Shown in pieces: positions 49,246 to 57,441 of a DNA stretch of 64,000 nt (its first letter is position 1; the number at the start of each line of letters is the position of its first letter). Origin of the DNA: Sporosarcina aquimarina. GTDB taxonomy: Bacteria > Bacillota > Bacilli > Bacillales_A > Planococcaceae. The notes beneath the pieces are model-generated. The model was not told the DNA's origin and ran no database searches. It saw nothing but the letters and a program-made list of their open reading frames with translations. The position numbers were made by a program, and so were the translations under genes. The stretch spans positions 112,380 to 176,379 of the forward strand of contig NZ_JAMBOM010000007.1 of the NCBI RefSeq assembly GCF_023715615.1, written 5' to 3'.

Positions 49246-49350
49246 CCGATTCTTTCCGTCAAACTCCCGATTCAATGGATGGAAATGCCGATTTCCGTCG
49301 TCCCATTGCCGAGATTCGCTTGTAAGTTTCCGGTTCACTCCCCATTATGC
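49246..49350. repeat. Diverged 21-nt tandem array (5 clear units)
   Basis: CCGATT, CCGATT, CCGATT, CCGAGA and CCGGTT occur at 49246, 49267, 49288, 49309 and 49330, exactly 21 nt apart. The unit at 49351 keeps ATTATG at the same offset. The first unit (CCGATTCTTTCCGTCAAAC) resembles type A of the array at 30667. It sits between the bmrD terminator and the MFS gene. Confidence 0.7.
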
Positions 49351-49390
49351 TCATTTCCCTTCTATTATGTAGACTCTTCCAAAAGCCCAT

Positions 49391-49422
49391 CAAAAAAGTC
49401 GAAGCTCAGTGGCTTCGACTTT
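49391..49422 (-). terminator. bmrCD terminator
   Basis: GTCGAAGC/GCTTCGAC perfect stem with TTTTTTG on the minus strand. Confidence 0.85.
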
Positions 49423-49423
49423 C

Positions 49424-51175
49424 TTAACTTGAAACGGATATCCCGGATTGTAACTTATACATTTGAGCATATTGACCATCGAGCTGCACTAATTCGTCAT
49501 GCGTTCCACATTCAACGATTTCACCACGATCTAACACTAGAATCTTGTCTGCGTTTTTAATGGTTGAAAGTCTGTGGGCAATGATGAACGTCGTACGTCC
49601 TTTTTTCAATACGTCCATCGCATGTTGGATAATTTCCTCCGTCTCCGTATCAATATTGGACGTGGCTTCATCCAATATTAAAATTGCAGGGTCGAATGCG
49701 AGTGCCCGCGCAAAAGAGATGAGCTGTCGTTGTCCACTAGAGAGCGTGCTTCCTTTTTCAACTACAGGTTCTTCAATTCCTTTAGGCAAATGCTCGAGAA
49801 CTCGTTCTCCACCAACTGCTTCCAGTGATTCACGCACTTTTTCCCTGGTGATTCGTTCATCGCCAAGACTGATGTTCGATTCAACAGTTCCGGTGAACAA
49901 ATAAGGATCTTGCAGTACGATCCCCATATGATTGCGGATCGTCTGGCGTGGTAAGGAAGTAATATCATGACCATCAATTAAAATCTTGCCTTTAACCGGA
50001 TCATAGAAACGGAACAGTAGGTTCATGATGGAACTTTTCCCTGAGCCTGTATGACCAACGAGTGCGACAGTTTCCCCACGCTTTGCTTCGAACTTGATGT
50101 CCTTAAGAACGTACTCTTTTTCTTTGTATGCAAACCATACATTTTCAAATGTCACATTTCCCTCGTATCGTTCCATTCGTTCGTCACTCACAGGTTCTCC
50201 AGACCGATCCATCAGCTGGAACACCCGCTCGGCAGCAACTAAAGAGTGCTCGAGTCTTGCGAACTGATTCACGATACCTGTTACCGGGTTAAACAGACGT
50301 GTAATGTAGTCAACAAATGCGTACAACAAACCTACGGATACAGCGCTTTCTGTTGTAATTGAAGCTCCTGCGAAATACCAAATGAAAATAACGAACGTCA
50401 TCGAACGTATCGCATTGACTAAGTTATGGGAAGTTGCCGCTTCCACTTTCAGTAACTTCGTCTGGTAGTCATAATGCGTCGTATTCAGTTCTTCAAATTC
50501 GTCTTCCATTTGTTTCTCGCGTCCAAATGCCTGGATAATCGTCATCCCGTTAATGGATTCATTGATCATTCCATTCATGTCACTGACTTTTGCGCGTATG
50601 ACGTGATTGACTTTGGAAGCAAATTTCCGATAAAGAATCATCCAGATATAAAGTAATGGCAAGACAAAGAGCAAAATCGCTCCCATTTTCGGATCCAAAC
50701 TGAATAATGCGATATAGATTCCAATGATGTACATGCCACTAATTGCAAATTGGGACACAACCGTTACATACAAATTACGGATTGCTTCAGTATCATTCGT
50801 TACCCGTGCCACAACTTTACCTGCAGGCAAGTTATCAAAATAACTGATTGGCAACGTCTGAATATGTTGATATAGTTCATTTCTCATTTTCTGGACAATG
50901 CGATTCGCTGTCGCCTGCAAAAGCAAATACTGGCCATAGCGGAAGATCGCCGTGACAACTGCTAGGCTGAAAAAGATTGCAAGAAGTTTAGCAATTGGTT
51001 CAAAGTCAATCCCACCTGTTGTTGCACCAGCTATGTGATTATCGATAATTTGTTTTGCAATAATCGGACCAAGTAAATCTGCCCCAACCGCTATTGCAAG
51101 GAGCGCCATGCCGCCAATGAAATAGCCTTTGAATTGCAGTGCATAATTTACTAATCGTTTACCTGTCGTCATCAT
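49424..51175 (-). CDS. bmrD: Heterodimeric multidrug ABC exporter, BmrD-like subunit
   Basis: A 583-residue type I ABC exporter half: six transmembrane helices (to about 330), then Walker A GHTGSGKSS, signature TLSSGQRQL, and Walker B ILILDEATSNID with the canonical catalytic Glu. Paired by a 4-nt ATGA overlap with the BmrC-like subunit. It is shorter than I recall for B. subtilis BmrD (about 670 aa), so orthology is likely but not certain. Confidence 0.85.
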   Translation of the reverse strand: MMTTGKRLVNYALQFKGYFIGGMALLAIAVGADLLGPIIAKQIIDNHIAGATTGGIDFEPIAKLLAIFFSLAVVTAIFRYGQYLLLQATANRIVQKMRNELYQHIQTLPISYFDNLPAGKVVARVTNDTEAIRNLYVTVVSQFAISGMYIIGIYIALFSLDPKMGAILLFVLPLLYIWMILYRKFASKVNHVIRAKVSDMNGMINESINGMTIIQAFGREKQMEDEFEELNTTHYDYQTKLLKVEAATSHNLVNAIRSMTFVIFIWYFAGASITTESAVSVGLLYAFVDYITRLFNPVTGIVNQFARLEHSLVAAERVFQLMDRSGEPVSDERMERYEGNVTFENVWFAYKEKEYVLKDIKFEAKRGETVALVGHTGSGKSSIMNLLFRFYDPVKGKILIDGHDITSLPRQTIRNHMGIVLQDPYLFTGTVESNISLGDERITREKVRESLEAVGGERVLEHLPKGIEEPVVEKGSTLSSGQRQLISFARALAFDPAILILDEATSNIDTETEEIIQHAMDVLKKGRTTFIIAHRLSTIKNADKILVLDRGEIVECGTHDELVQLDGQYAQMYKLQSGISVSS

Positions 51176-52911
51176 TCTCCCCCTCCGATCTGCTGGCGAT
51201 CATACTGTTCCTTGTACCAGCCGTTCATCGAGAGCAAGTCTTCATGATTTCCTTCTTCCGTCACATGGCCATCCTCAAGGACAATAATCCAATCCGCATG
51301 CTGAATTGCTGACAAGCGGTGCGTCGTGATGATTGTTGTTTTTCCACTACGCTCGTTTTGGATGTTCTCAATGATTCTTGTCTCTGTTTTAGCATCTACC
51401 GCGGATAATGAGTCATCCAAGACTAGAATCTCTGGATTTTTCACAATAGCACGAGCGATAGAAATCCGCTGTTTTTGTCCTCCAGAAAGAGCGACTCCCT
51501 TTTCGCCAACAAGGGTTTGTAACCCCTCAGGCAATAGTTCCAAATCCTTTTCGAAATGCGCAAGACGAATCGCTTCTGCAATATCATGATCATCTGCATC
51601 CGGCTTACCGAATAAGATATTGTCGCGAACCGAACGTGAAAATAACACATGATCCTGCGGCACATAACCAATCCAGTTACGAACTTGTTCTTTTGTCATA
51701 TCATCCAAACGATTCCCGTCAAATGAAAGCATTCCTTCTCCTGAAGGATATTCACGCAATAACTGCTTGACAAACGTCGTTTTTCCACTGCCGGTTTTCC
51801 CAACAATGCCTAGTGTTTGACCTGCTAATAGTTTCACACGGATTTGATCCAAATTTTTACGTTCCGACATCGGATATGCAAAACTGACGTCTTCAAAACC
51901 GATCACTCCAGGACGGTTCATCTGCACAGGCATCGATGGATCTCTAACATCCTCAACTGCATTCAATGTTTCTTGAACACGATCGAGTGACGCATTCCCA
52001 CGTTGCATGACGTTGATGAGTTCACCAATTGCAAACATCGGCCAAACAATCATGCCAAGATAGACGTTGAATGTGACTAGCCCGCCTAATGACATCTCCC
52101 CAATTGAAACTAGATAGGCTCCATAACCGAGACCAATCATATACGAGAGGGAGGTCATGATTTTTGAAATAGGAGTGAACAATGCGTCAATTCGTTCAAC
52201 TTCCATATTTTTACGATAGACGTCCTCTGTTGCTTCTTGAAAGCGTTGCTCTTCAGCACGTTCCTGTACATAAGCGCGTACTACTCGAACGCCCGCCACA
52301 GCTTCCAAAACGTCATCATTTAAATCACCAAACGCCTTTTGCGCGGTTACGAATTTCAGGTGAATCCGTTTTCCAAGCACTTGCATTAAATAAGCTAAAA
52401 TTGGTAATGGTAAAATTGCTGCGAGTGTCAACTTCCACGATACGAGGAACCCCATCATGACAATTAGGGTGAATAAGTAAACTGTGGAGTCGATCAACGT
52501 CATGATTCCAAAGCCTGCTGTTTCAGAGATAGCCTGCAAATCATTCGTCGATCGTGCCATTAAGTCCCCTGTTTTGTTCCGTTGATAGAATGAGGGCGTC
52601 ATCTTTAAAAAATGACGCATCAAATTGCCACGTAATTTCCGTTCAATGACATTAGCTCCACCAAAGAGTTGGTATTGCCAGACATAGTCACCAATATAGC
52701 CAATCACGATAATGAGTAACATGATGCCGATATATGTCCAGAGCAATTGAGCGTTCATGGTATTCATGTGGATTCCATCGATTGCTTTTCCAATAATCCA
52801 CGGCGGGATAATCCCCAAGATACTTGACATGATTAATAATAGGAGAGCAATGGTATAACGCTTCTTATTTTCCTTAAAAAACCAACTTAATTTTCCTAAA
52901 ACCGAAAACAT
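51172..52911 (-). CDS. bmrC: Heterodimeric multidrug ABC exporter, BmrC-like subunit
   Basis: A 579-residue ABC exporter half. Six helices occupy the first 310 residues, followed by Walker A GKTGSGKTT (371-379), signature ALSGGQKQR and Walker B EILVLDDSLSAVD. Asp500 replaces the catalytic Glu, the degenerate site described for BmrC, so only the composite site using BmrD's Glu should be fully active. First structural gene behind the attenuator leader. Conserved next to yheE. Confidence 0.88.
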   Translation of the reverse strand: MFSVLGKLSWFFKENKKRYTIALLLLIMSSILGIIPPWIIGKAIDGIHMNTMNAQLLWTYIGIMLLIIVIGYIGDYVWQYQLFGGANVIERKLRGNLMRHFLKMTPSFYQRNKTGDLMARSTNDLQAISETAGFGIMTLIDSTVYLFTLIVMMGFLVSWKLTLAAILPLPILAYLMQVLGKRIHLKFVTAQKAFGDLNDDVLEAVAGVRVVRAYVQERAEEQRFQEATEDVYRKNMEVERIDALFTPISKIMTSLSYMIGLGYGAYLVSIGEMSLGGLVTFNVYLGMIVWPMFAIGELINVMQRGNASLDRVQETLNAVEDVRDPSMPVQMNRPGVIGFEDVSFAYPMSERKNLDQIRVKLLAGQTLGIVGKTGSGKTTFVKQLLREYPSGEGMLSFDGNRLDDMTKEQVRNWIGYVPQDHVLFSRSVRDNILFGKPDADDHDIAEAIRLAHFEKDLELLPEGLQTLVGEKGVALSGGQKQRISIARAIVKNPEILVLDDSLSAVDAKTETRIIENIQNERSGKTTIITTHRLSAIQHADWIIVLEDGHVTEEGNHEDLLSMNGWYKEQYDRQQIGGGE

Positions 52912-52944
52912 ACTTTTCTACGACCTTTCTTGGAGCAACTTCGG

Positions 52945-53007
52945 CTAGCCGCCTTCAGCAGACTCCTTTTTAAGCAATTTGATAGGTTGGATCGTTTCGT
53001 TCATCAC
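52945..53007 (-). CDS. Second short ORF between the attenuator and bmrC
   Basis: GTG at 53007 lies eight bases after AAAGGGGAG and opens 20 codons (MMNETIQPIKLLKKES...). The same ribosome site also reads ATG-TGA one base out of phase. It ends about 30 nt before bmrC. Whether it is translated is unknown; it could couple or buffer bmrC translation. Confidence 0.4.
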   Translation of the reverse strand: MMNETIQPIKLLKKESAEGG

Positions 53008-53080
53008 ATCTATAGCTCCCCTTTCCAGTTAGTTGTATATGCAACACGCTTTGCGTGAAAACACCTAATTTTAGTGAACA

Positions 53081-53118
53081 TAAAAAGACACACGCTCCTT
53101 ATTCAGAGACGTGCGTCT
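53081..53118 (-). terminator. Attenuator terminator in the bmrCD leader
   Basis: AGACGCACG pairs with CGTGTGTCT and is followed by TTTTTA. The left arm can instead pair locally (TTCAGACG with CGTCTCTGAA), a possible antiterminator. Confidence 0.75.
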
Positions 53119-53165
53119 GAATAGGGAACGGTGCCCTGTAACCTAACGATTTTAGATTCAATCTA

Positions 53166-53231
53166 CTATAATCGCGGTGCGAAGGGCCAAGCTTGAAGTT
53201 GAGTGATTTTGTGCACTACACGTTTGTTCAT
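53166..53231 (-). CDS. Leader peptide of the bmrCD operon
   Basis: A 21-codon ORF: MNKRVVHKITQ at the start and QAWPFAPRL at the end. AAAGGAGGG lies six bases before the ATG, one of the strongest ribosome sites in the window. The stop is about 48 nt upstream of an intrinsic terminator. By analogy with bmrB upstream of bmrCD in B. subtilis, ribosome stalling here would let transcription pass. The peptide differs in length from the BmrB I recall. Confidence 0.75.
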   Translation of the reverse strand: MNKRVVHKITQLQAWPFAPRL

Positions 53232-53272
53232 GTCAAGCCCTCCTTTTCCTTTCGATTTTCGAATAATTTTAG

Positions 53273-53300
53273 ATTAGCATGCTTTTTTCAACATTGTCAA
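53273..53300 (-). promoter_or_regulatory. bmr leader promoter
   Basis: TTGACA (53295-53300), 16-nt spacer, GCTAAT (53273-53278) on the minus strand. Confidence 0.65.
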
Positions 53301-53434
53301 CACTTTTCTTTAAATCTTTAGAAAATTTAATAGGTTCTTACAAGCGAATCTCAAGGAAAAATCATTGTATTTCTCCCATTAACCATTTATGATAAAATCA
53401 ACTACCTAATTTTAAATCACAGGAGGTGTACGCT

Positions 53435-53458
53435 TTGTTTCCCCCTTCACTGGCATGA
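53435..53458 (+). CDS. Seven-codon upstream ORF overlapping the CorC-family gene
   Basis: AGGAGGTG is followed seven bases later by TTG, giving MFPPSLA and a stop that overlaps the next ATG (ATGA). The downstream gene has no ribosome site of its own, so this mini-ORF may couple its translation. Confidence 0.45.
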   Translation: MFPPSLA

Positions 53459-54804
53459 AACAAAGCACCCATTTGGATATTCCCATACGCTTGGCAGCAT
53501 TTGCTGCCTTGATCGCCCTCACTGCATTTTTTGTTGCAGCTGAGTTTGCAATAGTGAAAGTCAGAATGACACGAATCGATCAGCTAGCTTTAGCAGGCAA
53601 CAAAAAAGCAATAAATGCTAAACGAGTTGTAGATAATCTTGATGAATACTTGTCTGCCTGTCAGCTCGGAATTACGATTACCGCACTTGGACTCGGTATG
53701 CTTGGAGAACCGACCGTTGCGTTAATGCTTGAGCCTCTGTTTGCTTATTTGCAGTTATCAACTAGCATGACAGTCTTCCTTTCTTTTTCTATCGCGCTTA
53801 TTGTCGTGACATTCCTTCATGTTGTCATTGGTGAGCTTGCTCCCAAAACGGTAGCGATTCAGAAAGCAGAAACGTTAACACTAGCACTTGCGAAACCACT
53901 TATCATCTTTTATCGCACGATGTATCCATTCATTAAGATTTTAAATGGCTCAGCAAGGCTAGTGACCCGATTGTTCGGCTTTCGACCAATCCATGAAGCA
54001 GATGTAGCCCATACAGAAGAAGAATTGCGAATGATTTTGTCCGACAGCTTGAAAAGCGGGGAAATCAATCAATCTGAATACAAATATGTGAACAAAATAT
54101 TTGAATTCGATGATCGGATTGCAAAAGAAATTATGGTTCCTCGAACGGAAATGATGACCATTGAAAAGGAAATGACTTCTGCTGAAATCTTCAACATGCC
54201 TGGGATTGAGCAATTCACTCGTTACCCTGTCATCGATGGTGACAAAGATCATGTCATCGGTCTCGTCAATATGAAGCATTTGCTCACAGCGTACATTAAG
54301 AACCCGAAAAACGGGGACTTACCAGTCACTGCTTATATGCAGCCTATCATCCGCGTCATTGAAACAATGGCAATTGGAGACTTGCTGTTAAAAATCCAAC
54401 GGGAACGTATTCATATGGCGATTCTCATGGATGAATATGGTGGAACTTCCGGATTGGTTACCATTGAAGATATCCTTGAAGAAATCGTTGGCGAAATACA
54501 AGATGAATTCGACCAAGACGAGTTACCGGACGTTCAGGTAGTTGGCGAAGGGCATTTCATCCTCGATGCAAAAATGCTCTTGGACAATGTCAATGATACG
54601 CTTGGCATCGACCTCGATGAAGAGGATATTGATACGATTGGTGGATGGTTCATGTCTCAACGCTTTGAAGCCATCCCCGGAGAAAAAATTATAGAACAAG
54701 GCTATGAATTTTCCGTTAAAGATGTTGAAGGCCACCACATCCTCTATCTAGAAGCTGAGAAGCTCGAAGATGAAGAAGCGGACATGGAAGAAGAAATGGT
54801 GTAA
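53455..54804 (+). CDS. CNNM/CorC-HlyC family transporter with CBS pair
   Basis: A 449-residue protein: DUF21 membrane domain with about four helices (to roughly 145), two CBS domains (about 205-330, with MVPRTEM and EYGGTSGLVTIEDILEE), and a C-terminal CorC/HlyC domain. Bacillus relatives include the magnesium exporter MpfA. I list the ATG at 53455, coupled to a 7-codon ORF; a TTG at 53473 (MDIPIRL) would match family N-termini better but has no ribosome site. Confidence 0.88.
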   Translation: MKQSTHLDIPIRLAAFAALIALTAFFVAAEFAIVKVRMTRIDQLALAGNKKAINAKRVVDNLDEYLSACQLGITITALGLGMLGEPTVALMLEPLFAYLQLSTSMTVFLSFSIALIVVTFLHVVIGELAPKTVAIQKAETLTLALAKPLIIFYRTMYPFIKILNGSARLVTRLFGFRPIHEADVAHTEEELRMILSDSLKSGEINQSEYKYVNKIFEFDDRIAKEIMVPRTEMMTIEKEMTSAEIFNMPGIEQFTRYPVIDGDKDHVIGLVNMKHLLTAYIKNPKNGDLPVTAYMQPIIRVIETMAIGDLLLKIQRERIHMAILMDEYGGTSGLVTIEDILEEIVGEIQDEFDQDELPDVQVVGEGHFILDAKMLLDNVNDTLGIDLDEEDIDTIGGWFMSQRFEAIPGEKIIEQGYEFSVKDVEGHHILYLEAEKLEDEEADMEEEMV

Positions 54805-54805
54805 T

Positions 54806-54844
54806 AAAAAGAGACGACTCCTTAAAGGAATCGTCTCTTTTTTA
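54806..54844. terminator. Bidirectional terminator, CorC-family gene and yhcX
   Basis: AAAAAGAGACGA/TCGTCTCTTTTT stem with A/T runs on both sides. Confidence 0.85.
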
Positions 54845-56401
54845 TTGCTCTACATTTTTTTGGAAGTACTCTACCTTGTAGATATCTCTACGGCGATCCT
54901 TCAACTGCTTTACTGTACCATCTTGACGTTGTCGCTTCAATACCTCTAAGTCCACGTCTCCGATAAGCACAGTTTCTAAGTTTGCGTTCGCTTCTCCTAC
55001 AATTCCATCTCTAGCAAATTCAAAGTCCGAAGGGGCGAAAATTGCAGATTGGGCATATTGAATATCCATGTTAACTGCCTGCGGCAAGTTTCCAACTGTA
55101 CCCGAAATGACTGTATAAATTTGGTTTTCGACAGCACGGGCCTGCGCACAGTAACGTACTCTCAAATAACCTTGACGATCTTCTGTACAGAACGGCGTAA
55201 AAATGATATTTGCCCCTTTTTCAGTGGCGATTCGAGCAAGTTCAGGAAATTCAATATCATAGCAAACTTGAATGGCAATCTTTCCACAGTCTGTGTCAAA
55301 AACACGGACTGAATCTCCTGCACTGATTCCCCAATATTTCTTTTCGTTCGGTGTAATATGGATTTTGTATTGCTTATCGATTGATCCGTCTCTTCTAAAG
55401 AGATAAGAGATATTGTAAATCTCCTCATTCTCTTCCTCTACAAAGTGAGACCCACCAATAATATTGACGTTATAACGAACCGACAGGCTATTGAATAGTT
55501 CAATGTATTCCTCTGTATACTCAGAGATTTTACGCACAGATTGACTGGCAGAGCGCTCGTCTAAGAAGGACATGAGCTGAGTTGTGAAAATCTCTGGAAA
55601 CACCACAAAATCCGAGTTTGCATCTGCAGCGATATTCACAAAGTATTCCACTTGCGAAGCTAGTTCGTCAAAGCAAGATATTTTGCGCATCAAGTATTGA
55701 ACGACACAAATACGCACGGGATAACTCGTTTTATAATGACGTTTTGAAAGGGCTTTGTAATCGATATTATTCCATTCCATAAGCGTTGCATAGCGCTTGG
55801 ATGCCTTGTCATCAGGCAAATAGTTCGGATTGATACGCATCAGTGTGAAGTCATTCATCAGCTGAAACGTTAACACCGGATCATAGATTCTATGTTTTGC
55901 AACCGAATTGACATACTCTCTAGGCGACATCTCATCTGAGTGCTTATGGTAGTTCGGAATTCGCCCACCGATTATGATGGACTTCAAATTCATTTCACGA
56001 GCAAGCTCTTTTCGTGCCTCATAAAGTCGTTCGCCGACCTTCATACGTCTAAATTCCGGATGAACCATTACTTCAATTCCATAAAGATTGTATCCTTCAG
56101 GATTATGGTTTGTTATGTAGCCATTATCAGAAATGTCGTCCCATGTATGGCGATCATCATATTCTGCAAAATTTACAATCAAACTAGAGCATGAACCAAT
56201 TATTTGTCCATCCAGTTCCGCCACAAACTGCCCTTCTGGAAATACAGTCATATGACTTTCTAAATGTTCCGTTTCCCAAGGATCCATACCCGGGAAACAG
56301 GCTTCCTGCATCGCTAATATTTCAGGGATGTCCGACATTTCCATTTGTCGAACAACCATACTTATTCCAAATGATGATAAATCAAATTCTTCACTCAACA
56401 C
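54842..56401 (-). CDS. GNAT acetyltransferase - carbon-nitrogen hydrolase fusion (YhcX-like)
   Basis: A 519-residue two-domain protein. Residues about 15-190 are a GNAT fold (IEVMVHPEFRRMKVGERLY acetyl-CoA region); residues about 228-505 are a nitrilase-type hydrolase with Glu270 (VFPEIF), Lys346 (QYKIHI) and Cys380 (IQVCYDIEF). Such fusions could acetylate and deamidate one substrate. Starts with TTG at 56401 after GAGAGGTG. Substrate unknown. Confidence 0.88.
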   Translation of the reverse strand: MLSEEFDLSSFGISMVVRQMEMSDIPEILAMQEACFPGMDPWETEHLESHMTVFPEGQFVAELDGQIIGSCSSLIVNFAEYDDRHTWDDISDNGYITNHNPEGYNLYGIEVMVHPEFRRMKVGERLYEARKELAREMNLKSIIIGGRIPNYHKHSDEMSPREYVNSVAKHRIYDPVLTFQLMNDFTLMRINPNYLPDDKASKRYATLMEWNNIDYKALSKRHYKTSYPVRICVVQYLMRKISCFDELASQVEYFVNIAADANSDFVVFPEIFTTQLMSFLDERSASQSVRKISEYTEEYIELFNSLSVRYNVNIIGGSHFVEEENEEIYNISYLFRRDGSIDKQYKIHITPNEKKYWGISAGDSVRVFDTDCGKIAIQVCYDIEFPELARIATEKGANIIFTPFCTEDRQGYLRVRYCAQARAVENQIYTVISGTVGNLPQAVNMDIQYAQSAIFAPSDFEFARDGIVGEANANLETVLIGDVDLEVLKRQRQDGTVKQLKDRRRDIYKVEYFQKNVEQ

Positions 56402-56515
56402 AAATCACCTCTCTACCTTGAATACCCTATTTTTTAATGTTTATGCCCAACGTTAGCAAAAAAGTTGGTTTCCCTCTATAATTAGGAATTGAAATCGCTG
56501 AGAGGAGAACACGAA

Positions 56516-56941
56516 ATGAATAAGCGTTTGGAAAATTTGTTACTCCTGATATGGACCGTTGCGTTAGTCGCAACTTTGGGCTCCTTATATTATTCAGAAG
56601 TAAAAGGATACACACCATGCCTATATTGCTGGTACCAGCGTATCTTAATGTATCCAATAGTTCTAATTGCAGGTATTGCACTTATCCAGAAAAATGGACG
56701 TATTGCGCTGACAACTGCTACATTCAGCCTCCTCGGAGCTTGCTTGTCTGCTTATCATTATTCAACACAAAAGCTGAGCTTCTTTCATGAACATGCAGGT
56801 ACATGTGGAGATGTACCTTGCACAGCACAATACGTAAATTATTTAGGTTTTATCACCATCCCATTTATGTCATTCGTTGCATTTGCTCTCATATTCATTG
56901 CAAGTGTTATCATGTTAAAACAGTTGAAGGAGACGAAATAA
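56516..56941 (+). CDS. bdbC: Disulfide-bond formation protein BdbC/DsbB-like
   Basis: A 141-residue membrane thiol oxidase with four helices, CxxC at Cys35-Cys38 (TPCLYCWYQR) and a second pair Cys97/Cys102 (TCGDVPC) in the outer loop, as in DsbB. It reoxidises a thioredoxin-like partner using quinone. AGGAG precedes the ATG. The next gene, 3 nt away, is the probable partner. Confidence 0.9.
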   Translation: MNKRLENLLLLIWTVALVATLGSLYYSEVKGYTPCLYCWYQRILMYPIVLIAGIALIQKNGRIALTTATFSLLGACLSAYHYSTQKLSFFHEHAGTCGDVPCTAQYVNYLGFITIPFMSFVAFALIFIASVIMLKQLKETK

Positions 56942-56944
56942 TCC

Positions 56945-57418
56945 ATGAAGAAATTATTGATAATCGGCGGAATTATCGTGGTGTTTTTTGTTGCGATCAT
57001 CGCATTGACCACAGCTTCAAACAAATCGAAGTTAGCTGACAATCCTTATGGAACAGACGATTTAGACCCGTCTACCATCGACTTGATTGGCAACGAAAAC
57101 TACGACAGCATTACACTGCCGGATGCAACATTTAAGAAAATTGAATCTGGTGAACCAACTACTGTGTACTATTTCCACCCCGAATGTCACTACTGTATGG
57201 AAATGACCCCTGTTCTCATGCCGATTGCAAAAGAAGAAGGCGTGAAAATCAATCAGTACAATATGCTCGAGTATGGTGAAGAAGTAAAAGAGAAATATGG
57301 TATTGAAGCGTGGCCAGCTCTTGTCCAGTATGAGAATGGAAAAGAAGTCGGCCGACTTGTTGGATTGCAGCCAGAAGAAAATATCCATGCATTCTTCAAT
57401 GAGTATTACGGAAAGTAA
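56945..57418 (+). CDS. Membrane-anchored thioredoxin-like protein, BdbC partner
   Basis: A 157-residue protein: N-terminal membrane anchor (3-23), then a thioredoxin fold with Cys81-His-Tyr-Cys84 (HPECHYCMEM) and cis-Pro AWPALV. The active site faces outside. Coupled with bdbC, so it likely introduces disulfides into exported proteins, taking electrons to BdbC. Shorter than BdbD. Confidence 0.88.
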   Translation: MKKLLIIGGIIVVFFVAIIALTTASNKSKLADNPYGTDDLDPSTIDLIGNENYDSITLPDATFKKIESGEPTTVYYFHPECHYCMEMTPVLMPIAKEEGVKINQYNMLEYGEEVKEKYGIEAWPALVQYENGKEVGRLVGLQPEENIHAFFNEYYGK

Positions 57419-57441
57419 GCAACAGAAAAGAGGAAGAATTC

